A stretch of 64,000 nt of DNA from Prochlorococcus sp. AG-347-I15 (GCA_003281585.1 QCBN01000004.1:1-64000), one strand, 5' to 3'. Positions 28,930 to 39,179 are shown, numbered from the stretch's first letter. The notes: a model not told the origin generated them from the letters alone. Numbers and translations: made by a program.

Positions 28930-29543
28930 AAAATATTACTAATATTTGAGCTTATAACTTCAATTAAATTTGGATCAATTTGATGGATTCCATCAAATTC
29001 TATTAATTCACAAAATTCAGAAGATTGACTTTTAACTTTTTCATAAATAATTCTAGAAGCCTCTATTGGCACTACATCATCAAATAAGCCATGACTAACA
29101 ATTAATGGTGAGATTTTTTCTCCAGGGCACCAGTTGGGGTGGGGATAACCACTACAAGCAACAATTAATCCAAAATTTAATTTAAATCCCGCATCAATTG
29201 CCATTGCCGCCCCCTGAGAAAACCCCAACAAAATTGTTTTTCTTAGTGGAATCTGATCAGTATCAAATTTTTTTAATGTAACTAAAAGTTTATTTACTTC
29301 AACCTCAGCTTCATTCCAATCATGTGGGTATAATCCATACCACTGTCTTCCCTGGCCGCTTGGGTGTAATCCAGGAGCCCTTAAAGAAATTACCTCAAAA
29401 TCAAAATTTATTTTGTCAGTCATCTCCTTTCCAAATGTTAAAAGGTCATCTGAATCAGCTCCCCAACCATGCATCAAAATAATTCTATGAGTTGCAGTTT
29501 GAGAGCTAATCGAGACAAATTCATGATTGATAGCATATTTCAT
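28926..29543 (-). CDS. Alpha/beta hydrolase, carboxylesterase/phospholipase type
   Basis: The 205-residue protein has the oxyanion start ILMHGWGADSDDLL, the nucleophile elbow GFSQGAAMA, an aspartate in HGLFDDVVPIEAS and a histidine in FDGIHQIDP, so the catalytic triad is complete. LRAPGLHPSGQGRQWYGL is typical of the acyl-protein-thioesterase/carboxylesterase group. No signal peptide is seen, so it acts inside the cell. The natural substrate is unknown. Confidence 0.85.
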   Translation of the reverse strand: MKYAINHEFVSISSQTATHRIILMHGWGADSDDLLTFGKEMTDKINFDFEVISLRAPGLHPSGQGRQWYGLYPHDWNEAEVEVNKLLVTLKKFDTDQIPLRKTILLGFSQGAAMAIDAGFKLNFGLIVACSGYPHPNWCPGEKISPLIVSHGLFDDVVPIEASRIIYEKVKSQSSEFCELIEFDGIHQIDPNLIEVISSNISNIF

Positions 29544-29576
29544 GTTTATATTCTTAAGTAAGTAAACTTTCCCATA

Positions 29577-31130
29577 ATGTCTCCATTAGCTTTAGTAAGT
29601 GTCTCTGATAAAAAAAATATAATCCCATTTTGCAAGGAATTGATAGAGCAATTTAATTATAAAATTCTATCAAGTGGAGGAACTGCCAAACATCTTATAG
29701 AGGCTAAAATTCCAGTTGTTAAAGTTTCTGATTTTACTAATTCTCCAGAAATTCTTGGAGGAAGAGTAAAAACTTTACATCCAAAAATACACGGGGGAAT
29801 ATTAGCTAAAAGAACTGACGAAGAACATAAAAAAGATATAGAAGCTAACAATCTTGAGTTAATTGACTTAGTAGTTGTAAATTTATATCCCTTTAAAAAA
29901 ACGATCGATCAGGGAGCTAAATGGGAAGATGCTATTGAAAATATCGACATAGGAGGGCCATCTATGATTCGTTCTGCAGCTAAAAATCATAAAGATGTTT
30001 CCGTTTTAGTAGATCCTAGTCAGTATCAAAATTTTCTTGAAGAAAGTAAAAAAGGTGAATTGAAAGACTCATATAAAGCAAAATTAGCACTTGAAGCTTT
30101 TCAACATACAGCTGACTATGACACTGCAATATCTAATTGGATAAGAAAAGAAAGAGATTTACAACCTTCCAAATATATTGAATCTTATCCACTAATCAAA
30201 ACCTTAAGATATGGTGAGAATCCACATCAAAAAGCTTTCTGGTATGGTTTAAGTAACATTGGATGGAACTCAGCAGAACAATTACAAGGAAAAGACCTAA
30301 GTTATAACAATCTATTAGATCTAGAGTCGGCACTTTCAACAGTTTTAGAATTTGGATACACAGAAAAAGATGAACTTACGAACAACATATTTGCATCTGT
30401 TATCCTAAAACATAATAATCCTTGTGGTGCCTCTTTAAGTAATTCATCTTCTCAAGCATTTTTGAATGCTTTAGAATGCGATTCTGTTAGTGCATTTGGA
30501 GGAATTGTTGCTTTTAATTCAAATGTTGATAGTGAGACTGCAATTCACCTCAAAGATATTTTCTTAGAGTGTGTAGTCGCTCCATCTTTTGATGAGGAAG
30601 CTTTAGAAATTTTAAAAGTTAAAAAGAATTTAAGAATTTTAAAGTTTTCAAAAGATCAACTTCCAAAAAAGAATCAAGCTTCTTCTAAATCAATAATGGG
30701 AGGATTACTAGTTCAAGATGCGGACAATAGCGAAGAAAAAACAGAAAATTGGATTTCAGTAACTAATAAAAATACGAGTAATCAAATTAACTTAGATCTA
30801 AATTTTGCATGGAAAATTTGTAAACACGTGAAATCTAATGCCATTGTTATTGCAAAAGACCAAAAAACTATTGGTATAGGAGCTGGACAAATGAATAGAG
30901 TTGGAGCAGCAAAAATTGCATTAAAAGCAGCTGGAAGGTTATGTTCTGATGCTGTCTTGGCCAGTGATGGGTTTTTCCCATTTGCAGATACTGTGGAACT
31001 AGCAAATGAATATGGAATAAAAGCTATTATTCAACCTGGAGGAAGTCTAAGAGACCAAGAAAGTATTGATATGTGTAATTTGAAAGGGATATCCATGGTA
31101 TTTACTCAAAAAAGGCACTTTTTACATTAA
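29577..31130 (+). CDS. purH: AICAR transformylase/IMP cyclohydrolase
   Basis: PurH performs the last two steps of IMP synthesis. The N-terminal IMP cyclohydrolase part starts ALVSVSDKKNIIPFCKEL and has SSGGTAKHLIEAKIPV and GGRVKTLHPKIHGGILAKR. The transformylase part has LRYGENPHQKAFWYG, KHNNPCGASL, GGIVAFNSNV and KSNAIVIAKDQKTIGIGAGQMNRV. A length of 517 is normal. It is divergent from the esterase with a 33-base gap and convergent with the DoxX gene. Confidence 0.96.
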   Translation: MSPLALVSVSDKKNIIPFCKELIEQFNYKILSSGGTAKHLIEAKIPVVKVSDFTNSPEILGGRVKTLHPKIHGGILAKRTDEEHKKDIEANNLELIDLVVVNLYPFKKTIDQGAKWEDAIENIDIGGPSMIRSAAKNHKDVSVLVDPSQYQNFLEESKKGELKDSYKAKLALEAFQHTADYDTAISNWIRKERDLQPSKYIESYPLIKTLRYGENPHQKAFWYGLSNIGWNSAEQLQGKDLSYNNLLDLESALSTVLEFGYTEKDELTNNIFASVILKHNNPCGASLSNSSSQAFLNALECDSVSAFGGIVAFNSNVDSETAIHLKDIFLECVVAPSFDEEALEILKVKKNLRILKFSKDQLPKKNQASSKSIMGGLLVQDADNSEEKTENWISVTNKNTSNQINLDLNFAWKICKHVKSNAIVIAKDQKTIGIGAGQMNRVGAAKIALKAAGRLCSDAVLASDGFFPFADTVELANEYGIKAIIQPGGSLRDQESIDMCNLKGISMVFTQKRHFLH

Positions 31131-31131
31131 A

Positions 31132-31692
31132 TTATGTTGATTTTGGGTAATATGTGATCTTGTTAGTTTTTCTGAATAAAGATAGCCTTCCTGGACCTGC
31201 ACATAGAAAGTAGAGAGAAATAGCCCCATATATAAAAGACAATTCGAAAGCATAATTATGTCCTTCAACCACTGCAAGAGGGAAACCTTCTAGACCAGTA
31301 TCAAGGAGATGAAAATACACTGCAAATGCCATGGTGGAGAATAGACCAAGAGAAGAAAGCCTCGCAAAAATCCCTAAAGCCAACCCTAGTGGGCATACCA
31401 ATTGAGTAATTGCTGCTCCAAAAGTCCAAATAACAGGATCACCTGGCAAAAATGGGAAGTACTTACCAACTACAAACTCGGCAAAACCCTGGGGATCCTG
31501 AAGTTTCTCAAGGCCATGATGAATCATCAAAGCACAAAAACCTATTCTTAAAATAAAAATCGATAGTTCTCCAAGGATATTTACTTCAGACCCAGAAGTT
31601 GAATTGGCTACAACAACTTCAACTTTTTGGGGCGCTTTTGTACTATTCATACTTGCAGTTTGAACCTGATTAGTTTGTGCTTTGTCTTCCAT
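31132..31692 (-). CDS. DoxX family membrane protein
   Basis: After a 38-residue soluble N-terminus (QTNQVQTASMNSTKAPQKVE), four hydrophobic helices follow. They include LSIFILRIGFCALMIHHGLEKLQDPQGFAEFV, which is the DoxX start, ITQLVCPLGLALGIFARLSSLGLFSTM, and a last helix FIYGAISLYFLCAGPGRLSL. DoxX proteins are a diverse group of quinone-linked or stress-related membrane proteins. The precise role is unknown. It is tail-to-tail with purH. Confidence 0.82.
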   Translation of the reverse strand: MEDKAQTNQVQTASMNSTKAPQKVEVVVANSTSGSEVNILGELSIFILRIGFCALMIHHGLEKLQDPQGFAEFVVGKYFPFLPGDPVIWTFGAAITQLVCPLGLALGIFARLSSLGLFSTMAFAVYFHLLDTGLEGFPLAVVEGHNYAFELSFIYGAISLYFLCAGPGRLSLFRKTNKITYYPKST

Positions 31693-31795
31693 ACTTCATT
31701 GAGTTTTAATTATTCTAGTTAATAAAGTAGATCTTTTGGAATTATCTGAATAATAAATTAAAAAAACTAAGCAAATCTATAAATGAATAACAAAT

Positions 31796-32992
31796 TCAGG
31801 AAGCAATATCTATTAACTTTTCAATAACATCTGCAACGACCTTATCAGGAGTGGATGCACCTGAGGTAATTCCAACATTAATTTTTCCAGTAGGTAGAAA
31901 ATTATTTTTAAGTTCTAATTCTGATCCTAGTGGTTTATGAAATATTGAGTTCTCTTTAACTGATATCCTGTCAGGCGTATCAATGTGAAAAGAAGAAATA
32001 TTTTTAGTAATCGCTATTTCTTGTAGGTGAGTAGTATTTGAAGAATTGAAGCCTCCAATAACTACAAGAATATCAAGGTCTTCATCAACCAAAGAGAACA
32101 TTGCATCTTGTCTTTCTTCAGTTGCATCACAAATAGTATTAAAAGCTAAAAAGTGGCTATTTAAGTTTTCCGGTCCAAATTTTCTTAACATCGTCCTTTC
32201 AAAAACCTTTCCAATTTCCTCAGTCTCGCTCTTAAGCATAGTTGTCTGATTTGCAACTCCCACTCTATCTAAATCTTTATCTGGGTCAAATCCATTTGAA
32301 CAAGCTTTAGCAAATTTATTCATAAAATCATTTCTATTGCCTCTCCCCTGAATATAATCAGATACGTAGTTTGCTTCTTCAAGATCTAGTACAACTAAAT
32401 ATTTACCTGCGAATGAACTTGTAGCGAGAGTCTCTTCATGCTTAAATTTTCCATGGATAATAGAAGTGAATACGTGTTTTTTATGCTTTTCAACTGTATG
32501 CCAAACCTTAGAAACCCATGGACAAGTTGTATCAATGATATGACAACCTTTCTCATGCAAGAGTTTCATTTCTTGAACAGTAGCTCCGAAAGCGGGAAGT
32601 ATAACAACATCCCCATTTGAGACTAAAGAAAAATCTTTAATTCCATTTTTGGCAGAAATGAATTTTACATTCATTTTTCTTAAATGATCATTAACCGAGG
32701 GATTATGAATTATTTCGTTCGTTATCCAAATATTCTCATTTGGGTAATGTCTTCTAGTTTCGTAAGCCATTGCTACAGCTCTTTCAACTCCCCAACAGAA
32801 ACCAAAGGCTTGGGCTAACTTAATATTTAGTCTGCCCTTGGTGTAAGTAAAACCATTATCCCTAATAGAGCTTATCAAATCACTTTGGTAAGCTTCTTCT
32901 AATGCTTGAGCCCTTTTTGTTGGAGAATCGAAACCCCTTCTATTGTATCTATCAGAATGATGAAGAGATCTTCTAAAAGCTTGAGTATCCAT
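31796..32992 (-). CDS. ispH: 4-hydroxy-3-methylbut-2-enyl diphosphate reductase
   Basis: IspH makes IPP and DMAPP in the last step of the MEP pathway, feeding carotenoid, phytol and quinone synthesis. The three cluster cysteines lie in [22 protein letters not shown] and [30 protein letters not shown] and [13 protein letters not shown] complete the family pattern. The 398-residue length, with the N-terminal extension [20 protein letters not shown], is the cyanobacterial/plant type. amt lies upstream on the same strand, separated by a terminator. Confidence 0.96.
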   Translation of the reverse strand: MDTQAFRRSLHHSDRYNRRGFDSPTKRAQALEEAYQSDLISSIRDNGFTYTKGRLNIKLAQAFGFCWGVERAVAMAYETRRHYPNENIWITNEIIHNPSVNDHLRKMNVKFISAKNGIKDFSLVSNGDVVILPAFGATVQEMKLLHEKGCHIIDTTCPWVSKVWHTVEKHKKHVFTSIIHGKFKHEETLATSSFAGKYLVVLDLEEANYVSDYIQGRGNRNDFMNKFAKACSNGFDPDKDLDRVGVANQTTMLKSETEEIGKVFERTMLRKFGPENLNSHFLAFNTICDATEERQDAMFSLVDEDLDILVVIGGFNSSNTTHLQEIAITKNISSFHIDTPDRISVKENSIFHKPLGSELELKNNFLPTGKINVGITSGASTPDKVVADVIEKLIDIAS

Positions 32993-33027
32993 CTTTTTAT
33001 ATTACAACGTTTTAAATAATTTTTTGT

Positions 33028-33062
33028 AAAAAAAAAGAAACCTGACATAAGTCAGGTTTCTT
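33028..33062 (-). terminator. Rho-independent terminator downstream of amt
   Basis: A perfect 12-base-pair hairpin (GAAACCTGAC...GTCAGGTTTC core, loop ATAA or TTAT) ends, on the minus strand, in a run of at least eight T residues. It lies 20 bases after the amt stop and so ends the amt message ahead of ispH. It is the clearest terminator in the window. Confidence 0.9.
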
Positions 33063-33081
33063 AAATCAATTTTTAGTTAGA

Positions 33082-34542
33082 TTATTTAGCAGATGCAAAG
33101 TCTGGATATGCTTCCATTCCATGCTCTCCTATATCTAAGCCTTGAGTCTCTTCCTCTTCAGATACTCGGATTCCACCGAATAGCCCTCCAATTACAGACC
33201 AGGCAATCCAACATGTAACAAGTGTCCAAATAGCATAAGCTGCGGCACCAAGAGCTTGAACTAGGAGAAGGGTAATACCTCCGCCATTGAACAATCCCAT
33301 ACCTGCGCCATCTCCTTGTACAGCTGTACCCCAAAGACCAATAACTACAGTACCCCATACACCACAAACTCCGTGAACAGAGAATGCACCTACAGGATCA
33401 TCGATCTCAGCGGCATCAAGTGCTGCAACAGAAAATACAACGATTATTCCACCTACTAGTCCTGCGAACCAGGCTCCAGCAAGAGTCATATCACCACAAC
33501 CAGCAGTGATACTAACCAAACCAGCAAGGATTCCGTTAATTATCATTGTAAGATCAGGCTTACCAGAAGTTAATGTTGAGACAATAGTTGCACCAATAGC
33601 ACCAGCTGCTGCTGCCAAAGTTGTTGTTACAGCAACATATGGAACCCATTGATCCATAGCAAGTTGAGAACCGGGATTAAAACCATACCAACCAATCCAT
33701 AGAACTAATGCACCAAGAGTAGCTATAGCCATATTATGTCCTGGCATAGCCTGTGGTTTCCCATCAGAGTATTTGCCAATTCTTGGTCCAAGAAGCATAG
33801 CTCCTACTAGACCGGCCCATGCTCCAACTGAGTGAACAATTGAAGAACCAGCAAAGTCTACAAAACCTAAAGAATCAAGCCAACCACCATTCCATTTCCA
33901 GCTACCAGCAATTGGATATATAAATGCAGTTAATACAACAGCAAAAACAACAAATTCTCCAAATTTAACTCTTTCAGCAACAAGACCGGATACGATAGTT
34001 GCCGCAGTTCCTGCGAATGCAGACTGGAACAAGAAATCAACTGTTGGGACTAATCCAGCGTCAGTTACCATATCTGCAGTAACTGTTGGATCAAAAAATA
34101 AGCCTCCAAAATAAAGCCATCCGTCAGCAACACTACCTCCGTACATTAATGAATAGCCGATAAACCAATAAGAGGTTACGGCTAGAGCAAATACGAATAG
34201 GTTTTTAGCAAGGATGTTTACTGCGTTCTTAGAACGACACATACCTGCCTCAACCATAGCGAAACCAGCGTTCATAAAGATCACTAAAATAGTAGCGATC
34301 AAAAGCCATAAATTGTTAGCAAGAAAAGCTGCATTCAACTCAGGTAAATCAGCTGCGTGAGCTGAAAGATTAAAAATACCTAAACCAAACAAAGCTACAG
34401 GAACAGTTGCAAGCCACAACATAGAGCGGTTTGAACTAAATCCTCGAATACTCCTCAAAAGGAGCATAGGTCCATTAACAAGACTTGCATCTTGAAGTTT
34501 GGACCTAGAGCGCCTTTGAGGCGTTTGCAAAGCAGTGGTCAT
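33082..34542 (-). CDS. amt: Ammonium transporter
   Basis: This is an Amt/AmtB channel for ammonium uptake. After about 60 residues of leader-like sequence the protein has eleven hydrophobic helices, with NNLWLLIATILVIFMNAGFAMVEAG, DFAGSSIVHSVGAWAGL with the first pore histidine, WIGWYGFNPGS and FSVHGVCGVWGT with the second pore histidine. The length is 486. Regulation is suggested by an NtcA-type promoter upstream (34597-34639) and a strong terminator downstream, making it a single-gene nitrogen-controlled unit. Confidence 0.96.
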   Translation of the reverse strand: MTTALQTPQRRSRSKLQDASLVNGPMLLLRSIRGFSSNRSMLWLATVPVALFGLGIFNLSAHAADLPELNAAFLANNLWLLIATILVIFMNAGFAMVEAGMCRSKNAVNILAKNLFVFALAVTSYWFIGYSLMYGGSVADGWLYFGGLFFDPTVTADMVTDAGLVPTVDFLFQSAFAGTAATIVSGLVAERVKFGEFVVFAVVLTAFIYPIAGSWKWNGGWLDSLGFVDFAGSSIVHSVGAWAGLVGAMLLGPRIGKYSDGKPQAMPGHNMAIATLGALVLWIGWYGFNPGSQLAMDQWVPYVAVTTTLAAAAGAIGATIVSTLTSGKPDLTMIINGILAGLVSITAGCGDMTLAGAWFAGLVGGIIVVFSVAALDAAEIDDPVGAFSVHGVCGVWGTVVIGLWGTAVQGDGAGMGLFNGGGITLLLVQALGAAAYAIWTLVTCWIAWSVIGGLFGGIRVSEEEETQGLDIGEHGMEAYPDFASAK

Positions 34543-34596
34543 AAAAAAAAATTAGATCTGCAAAAAAACAGTTTGTGCTGTTTCCTTTCAAATTTA

Positions 34597-34639
34597 AATT
34601 TATTCAAAAAACTTATCCGTGTCTAGTAGTTGTTTATAC
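34597..34639 (-). promoter_or_regulatory. NtcA-activated (class II) promoter of amt
   Basis: On the minus strand a perfect NtcA site GTA-TAAACAAC-TAC (34639-34626) is followed 23 bases later by the -10 box TAAATT (34602-34597), which fits TAN3T. This is the textbook spacing for NtcA-activated cyanobacterial promoters. The leader to the amt ATG at 34542 would be about 50 bases. The ntcA gene is in the same window (45.7-46.4 kb). Confidence 0.85.
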
Positions 34640-34722
34640 CATTTTTATAGTTGCACCTCAAAAAATTTTTTGTTAAATTTGAAAACTATTTTTTTTGGAT
34701 TTCAAAATATCAAGTTTTTCGG

Positions 34723-35463
34723 TTATTTTAAAGGTTTAATTCCATTCCATGATACGTGGTCTTTATGAAATTCAAAGGAACATGGAATAGTTATCATTCC
34801 TGCACTTAAAGATTCTCTAAAAAGATTGCCGTATAAGGGATCTGCATCATCTCCAGGGGCAAAAAAATAAGCGTCTTTTCTTGTAATACAAAGTACCAAA
34901 ACACTTTTATTTTGAGGAATTAATTCCTTTAATTCCATGAGGTGTTTTTGACCTCTTTTCGTTACTGTATCTGGGAATAGAGCTACATTTTTATTAATCC
35001 AGGTCGTGTTTTTAACCTCTAGGTAAATGTTACGTTTATCAGGATTTGAAGATTTTGGAGTTAAAAAAAAGTCAATTCTGCTTTTTTTATCTTTTCCATA
35101 AGGGACTTCAGATTTAATTGTCTCTATTTCTCCTATTATTTCTTTTAGCAAATTTTTATCAATAACCTTTTTGATTAACTTATTTGCAAAAAGGGTATTT
35201 ATGCCCACCCAAACCTCCTGATTTTTTTCATCTAAAACACATATCTGTTCCCAAGTAAACGGTAATTTCCTTTTTGGAGAAGAAGAAACACTTATTCTTA
35301 CTTTTGCTCCATCACTCAAAAGTCCCTTCATTGGGCCAGTGTTAGCACAATGAGCAGTTACTACCTCTCCACTTTCTAATTTTATATCTGCAAGAAACCT
35401 TTTATACCTCTTAATTAAAACACCTTCAATTAGTGGATCAAATTCAATTATCCGATCATTCAT
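34723..35463 (-). CDS. sfsA: SfsA family protein (sugar fermentation stimulation homolog)
   Basis: SfsA proteins are nucleic-acid-binding proteins with a nuclease-like fold whose role is unclear. The 246-residue protein carries [53 protein letters not shown] and [19 protein letters not shown]. The D...E-x-K arrangement of a PD-(D/E)XK fold is visible in SRIDFFL and LEVKN. It is divergent from murJ, with 31 bases between starts. Confidence 0.93.
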   Translation of the reverse strand: MNDRIIEFDPLIEGVLIKRYKRFLADIKLESGEVVTAHCANTGPMKGLLSDGAKVRISVSSSPKRKLPFTWEQICVLDEKNQEVWVGINTLFANKLIKKVIDKNLLKEIIGEIETIKSEVPYGKDKKSRIDFFLTPKSSNPDKRNIYLEVKNTTWINKNVALFPDTVTKRGQKHLMELKELIPQNKSVLVLCITRKDAYFFAPGDDADPLYGNLFRESLSAGMITIPCSFEFHKDHVSWNGIKPLK

Positions 35464-35494
35464 AAATATGTCGTTAGTTAAAAATCAAATATAA

Positions 35495-37117
35495 TTGAAA
35501 CTTAAACTTCTTGAAAAATTTAGACAAATCCAAATGCTTTCATTTTTAAGAAATAATGTTTTTTCAATTTCATTTGGTACCAGTCTTAGTAAGTTAGCTG
35601 GATGTATAAGACAAATATTTATAGCTGCTGCTTTTGGAGTTGGGGTAACATACGACGCATTTAATTATGCCTATATAATTCCAGGATTTTTGCTAATAAT
35701 CATTGGAGGGATTAATGGTCCCTTACATAACGCAGTCGTTGCAGTTCTAACCCCCCTTAACAAAAAAGATGGAGGAGATGTTTTAACTCAAGTAAGTATA
35801 AAACTTTCAATATTATTAATTGGTTTAGCTATATTGATTTACTTTAATTCCAGTTTATTAATTGAATTATTAGCCCCCAATTTAAGTTCGGAAGCGAAAT
35901 CTATTGCCACTTACCAATTAAAAATACTTACACCTTGCATCCCTTTATCAGGCTTCATAGGTTTAAGTTTTGGCGCCTTAAATTCCCAAAGAAAATTCTT
36001 TTTATCAAGTATAAGTCCTGCAATAACAAGCTTAACTATTATTTTTTTTATTTTATTTAGTTGGATTTTCAACCAAGAAAATACATCGTCCAATTTCTTT
36101 ACTTACGCGGGATTACTGGCATTTGCAACTTTGACAGGAACTTTAATTCAGTTTGTTGTTCAAATTTGGGAAATAAATAAAATTGGTCTCTTGAGATTAG
36201 AGTCAACCTTCAATTTATTTAAAAATGAAGAGAGGAGAATTTTCAAACTAATTATTCCAGCATCTATCTCATCAGGTTTAAGTCAAATTAATGTTTTTAT
36301 CGATATGTTTTTCGCTTCAAGTTTTCAAGGCGCAGCCTCTGGACTAGCTTACGGAAACTTTATTATACAAGCCCCATTAGGCATATTATCTAACTCCTTG
36401 ATTCTGCCATTACTTCCAAAATTTTCTAAATTAAGAAGTGAAAAAGACAAAAGAGGTCTCCAAAAAAAATTGATATCTGGGGTAGAGTACTGTTTCTTGG
36501 CAGCTATTTTCTTAACCGGATTTTTCATAACATTCAATAATCAAATCGTACAATTAGTTTTTCAAAGAGGATCTTTTGATTATTCAGCAACTTTAAAAGT
36601 AAAAAATATATTAATTGCTTATGCAGTTGGCATACCATTTTATCTTTATAGAGATTTATTAGTAAGAACTTACTATTCAATAGAGAAAACTAACTTCCCT
36701 TTTAAGTCTTCATTTGCAGGGATAATATTTAATATTTTTTTTGATTGGTTTTTAATTGGTGCCCCAATTAAGAATTTTGGGAATCTTTCTCCATATAATT
36801 TCGGAGTTGTGGGAATAATTTTATCTTCAGTAATAGTCAACCTTATAGTCTGTATTTTGCTTTCTTTTAATCTGCGAAATGAAGATATCCATTTGCCTAA
36901 CTTGGATTTATTGAGGAAAATTAGCCTCATGTCATTAGCAGCATTTATAGACAGTACACTTTGTTTTACTATTCTCCAAACTACTAATAACTTCAATTCA
37001 AATCTTGCAGAATTTTTATTATTAATATTTGGAACTCTAACTTTTTTTGTGATTTATTATTTACTTACAAAATTCTTGAAAGTAAATAAATTTAAAGTTT
37101 CAAAAAAAGAGATTTAG
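35495..37117 (+). CDS. murJ: Lipid II flippase MurJ (MviN family)
   Basis: MurJ moves the peptidoglycan precursor lipid II across the inner membrane. The 540-residue protein has about 14 hydrophobic helices and family motifs: SFGTSLSKLAGCIRQIFIAAAFGVG near the start, FINGING-like GGINGPLHNAVVAVLTPL, LAPNLSSE and IIPASISSGLSQINVFIDMFFAS. FQRGSFDYSAT follows further on. The first candidate start is TTG at 35495; an ATG at 35534 (MLSFLRNNVF) would also keep the first helix, so the start is uncertain by 13 residues. Confidence 0.92.
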   Translation: MKLKLLEKFRQIQMLSFLRNNVFSISFGTSLSKLAGCIRQIFIAAAFGVGVTYDAFNYAYIIPGFLLIIIGGINGPLHNAVVAVLTPLNKKDGGDVLTQVSIKLSILLIGLAILIYFNSSLLIELLAPNLSSEAKSIATYQLKILTPCIPLSGFIGLSFGALNSQRKFFLSSISPAITSLTIIFFILFSWIFNQENTSSNFFTYAGLLAFATLTGTLIQFVVQIWEINKIGLLRLESTFNLFKNEERRIFKLIIPASISSGLSQINVFIDMFFASSFQGAASGLAYGNFIIQAPLGILSNSLILPLLPKFSKLRSEKDKRGLQKKLISGVEYCFLAAIFLTGFFITFNNQIVQLVFQRGSFDYSATLKVKNILIAYAVGIPFYLYRDLLVRTYYSIEKTNFPFKSSFAGIIFNIFFDWFLIGAPIKNFGNLSPYNFGVVGIILSSVIVNLIVCILLSFNLRNEDIHLPNLDLLRKISLMSLAAFIDSTLCFTILQTTNNFNSNLAEFLLLIFGTLTFFVIYYLLTKFLKVNKFKVSKKEI

Positions 37118-37120
37118 TTT

Positions 37121-37405
37121 TTAAAAAAAACTTTCCAAAATCTCTTCTAATTCTAGAATTTGTGAGTTAGTGATTAAATTAATCAATGGAATACTATTAA
37201 CACCATCCCCTACTTTTACATTTATTGCTTTAAGACTTAATTTTGCAGCCTCCAATGCGCCTTGATCTCTATTGCTGATACATTCAATAGCAAGATGCCT
37301 AGCCAGTCCAGCGTCTCCAAGATACAAATTCCACTTTTCTATTTTTATAAAAACCTTTTCGGAAATAACATTTTCTAGATCACTTATACTTATCTGAGAG
37401 TCCAT
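37121..37405 (-). CDS. Small cyanobacterial protein, DUF3181-like
   Basis: The 94-residue protein is soluble and has no membrane segment. The pattern KIEKWNLYLGDAGLARHLAIEC, then VKVGDGVNSIPLINLI and a leucine/glutamate-rich end ELEEILESF, resembles DUF3181, a cyanobacteria-only family of unknown function. It is 14 bases downstream of the next small gene on the same strand and tail-to-tail with murJ. The family name is from memory of the pattern. Confidence 0.65.
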   Translation of the reverse strand: MDSQISISDLENVISEKVFIKIEKWNLYLGDAGLARHLAIECISNRDQGALEAAKLSLKAINVKVGDGVNSIPLINLITNSQILELEEILESFF

Positions 37406-37419
37406 AAATAGAAATTATT

Positions 37420-37671
37420 TTAAGTTGATTGTTTTGAAGTATCTTTTGGTTTTTTTATAATTACGAAAAGTAAATGGGAGGCCAAAAGAATTGACCAGAC
37501 AATTGCAAAATTATTAAAAAAGCTGATTTCATATTTAATCTCTTTTAAAAGCCACGTCCCACTTACAATCGCAGTAAATATCATGCAGTGAATAACAAAA
37601 TTTACTATTCGAGAAAAATGTTTATAGATAGGATCTTCTGAGTCACCATTTCCGTACCACTTTATAGGCAT
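37420..37671 (-). CDS. Uncharacterised two-helix membrane protein
   Basis: I do not recognise this 83-residue protein. It has a short cytoplasmic start (MPIKWYGNGDSEDPIYKHFSR), two membrane helices (about 25-44 and 53-71) and a basic, polar end (KKPKDTSKQST). The ATG at 37671 has no strong ribosome site. It is followed 14 bases later by the DUF3181-like gene, so the pair is probably co-transcribed. Nothing in the sequence points to a function. Confidence 0.65.
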   Translation of the reverse strand: MPIKWYGNGDSEDPIYKHFSRIVNFVIHCMIFTAIVSGTWLLKEIKYEISFFNNFAIVWSILLASHLLFVIIKKPKDTSKQST

Positions 37672-37756
37672 ATTAATAATTAGATTGTTAATAATAGATA
37701 TTTTACCCGATATCTAGTTGACTAAGAGCCCCTGAAACAGAGATATTACAAATTAT

Positions 37757-37830
37757 GCGCCTGTAGCTCAGTGGATTAGAGCACCTGACTACGGATCAGG
37801 GTGTCGGGAGTTCGAATCTCTCCAGGCGCG
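37757..37830 (+). tRNA. tRNA-Arg (anticodon ACG)
   Basis: A complete cloverleaf is visible: acceptor GCGCCTG (37757-37763) with CAGGCGC (37823-37829) and discriminator G, D arm GTAGCTCAGTGGATTAGAGC, anticodon stem CCTGA/TCAGG around CTACGGA (ACG at 37791-37793), and T loop TTCGAAT. The A34 is presumably edited to inosine. CCA is not encoded. glyA starts 77 bases further on. Confidence 0.96.
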
Positions 37831-37907
37831 TTTAAAATTCTGATATATTCTTTTTATATTTTTCTAAAAATTATCGTCTATATTATGTTTATTACTTATC
37901 AAATTCA

Positions 37908-39179
37908 ATGAATATCCTTCAAAATCTTAAAGAAAGTGATCCAGTAATATCAAACTTTATCAACTCTGAAAAAAATAGACAGGAAACTCATCTTGAGTTA
38001 ATCGCAAGTGAAAATTTCGCATCAATTGCAGTAATGCAGGCTCAAGGATCCGTTCTTACAAATAAATACGCCGAGGGATTACCTCAAAAAAGATATTACG
38101 GGGGATGCGAATTTGTTGATGAAATCGAGGAATTAGCTATTCAAAGAGCGAAAAAATTATTTAGCGCAAATTGGGCTAATGTTCAACCGCATAGTGGAGC
38201 ACAGGCAAATGCTGCTGTTTTTCTTAGTCTACTTAAACCTGGAGACACAATCATGGGAATGGATTTATCTCACGGTGGACACCTAACTCATGGATCTCCA
38301 GTAAATATGAGTGGCAAGTGGTTCAATGCAGTTCATTATGGTGTAAATAAAGAAACCAGCGAATTAAATTTTGATGAGATAAGAGAGATAGCACTCGAAA
38401 CAAAACCAAAATTAATCATATGCGGATATTCTGCTTATCCAAGAACAATCGATTTCGAATCATTTAGGAATATTGCAAATGAAGTTGGTGCATACTTAAT
38501 GGCTGATATTGCACACATCGCCGGTCTTGTAGCAAGTAAACTTCACCCAAGTCCAATACCTTATTGTGATGTAGTAACTACAACTACTCATAAAACATTA
38601 AGAGGGCCTAGAGGGGGACTTATCTTGTGTAATGATGCAGAATTTGGAAAGAAATTTGATAAATCTGTTTTCCCTGGAACTCAGGGTGGGCCTCTAGAAC
38701 ATATTATTGCCGCTAAAGCAGTTGCGTTTGGAGAAGCTTTGCAGCCAGATTTCGTTAATTATTCCCAACAAGTAATAAAAAATGCCAAAGTTCTAGCTTC
38801 AACTTTAATAAATAGAGGAATCAATATCGTGAGTGGAGGCACTGATAACCATATTGTTTTACTAGATTTAAGAAGTATCAATATGACTGGAAAAGTTGCT
38901 GACTTGCTGGTAAGTGAAGTAAATATCACTGCTAATAAAAATACTGTTCCATTTGACCCCGAATCGCCTTTTGTTACAAGCGGTCTAAGGTTGGGTACTG
39001 CAGCTTTAACTACTAGAGGTTTTAATGAGAATGCTTTTGCTGAAGTTGGCGAAATTATTGCCGATAGATTATTGAACTCAAACGATTCACTAATTGAAAG
39101 TCAATGTAAAGAAAGAGTATTATCCTTATGTAATCGTTTTCCTCTTTATGAAGGCAAACTTGAAGTTTCAATTAAATGA
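37908..39179 (+). CDS. glyA: Serine hydroxymethyltransferase
   Basis: GlyA interconverts serine and glycine with tetrahydrofolate and supplies one-carbon units. Family blocks are [58 protein letters not shown], and [14 protein letters not shown] with the PLP lysine. A length of 423 is normal. The stop overlaps the cinA start (ATGA), so the two are translationally coupled. Confidence 0.97.
   Translation: MNILQNLKESDPVISNFINSEKNRQETHLELIASENFASIAVMQAQGSVLTNKYAEGLPQKRYYGGCEFVDEIEELAIQRAKKLFSANWANVQPHSGAQANAAVFLSLLKPGDTIMGMDLSHGGHLTHGSPVNMSGKWFNAVHYGVNKETSELNFDEIREIALETKPKLIICGYSAYPRTIDFESFRNIANEVGAYLMADIAHIAGLVASKLHPSPIPYCDVVTTTTHKTLRGPRGGLILCNDAEFGKKFDKSVFPGTQGGPLEHIIAAKAVAFGEALQPDFVNYSQQVIKNAKVLASTLINRGINIVSGGTDNHIVLLDLRSINMTGKVADLLVSEVNITANKNTVPFDPESPFVTSGLRLGTAALTTRGFNENAFAEVGEIIADRLLNSNDSLIESQCKERVLSLCNRFPLYEGKLEVSIK

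Noticed and set aside
36673-36996. 107-codon antisense open frame inside murJ
   Set aside because: It lies fully opposite a well-supported gene and its translation has no family features.
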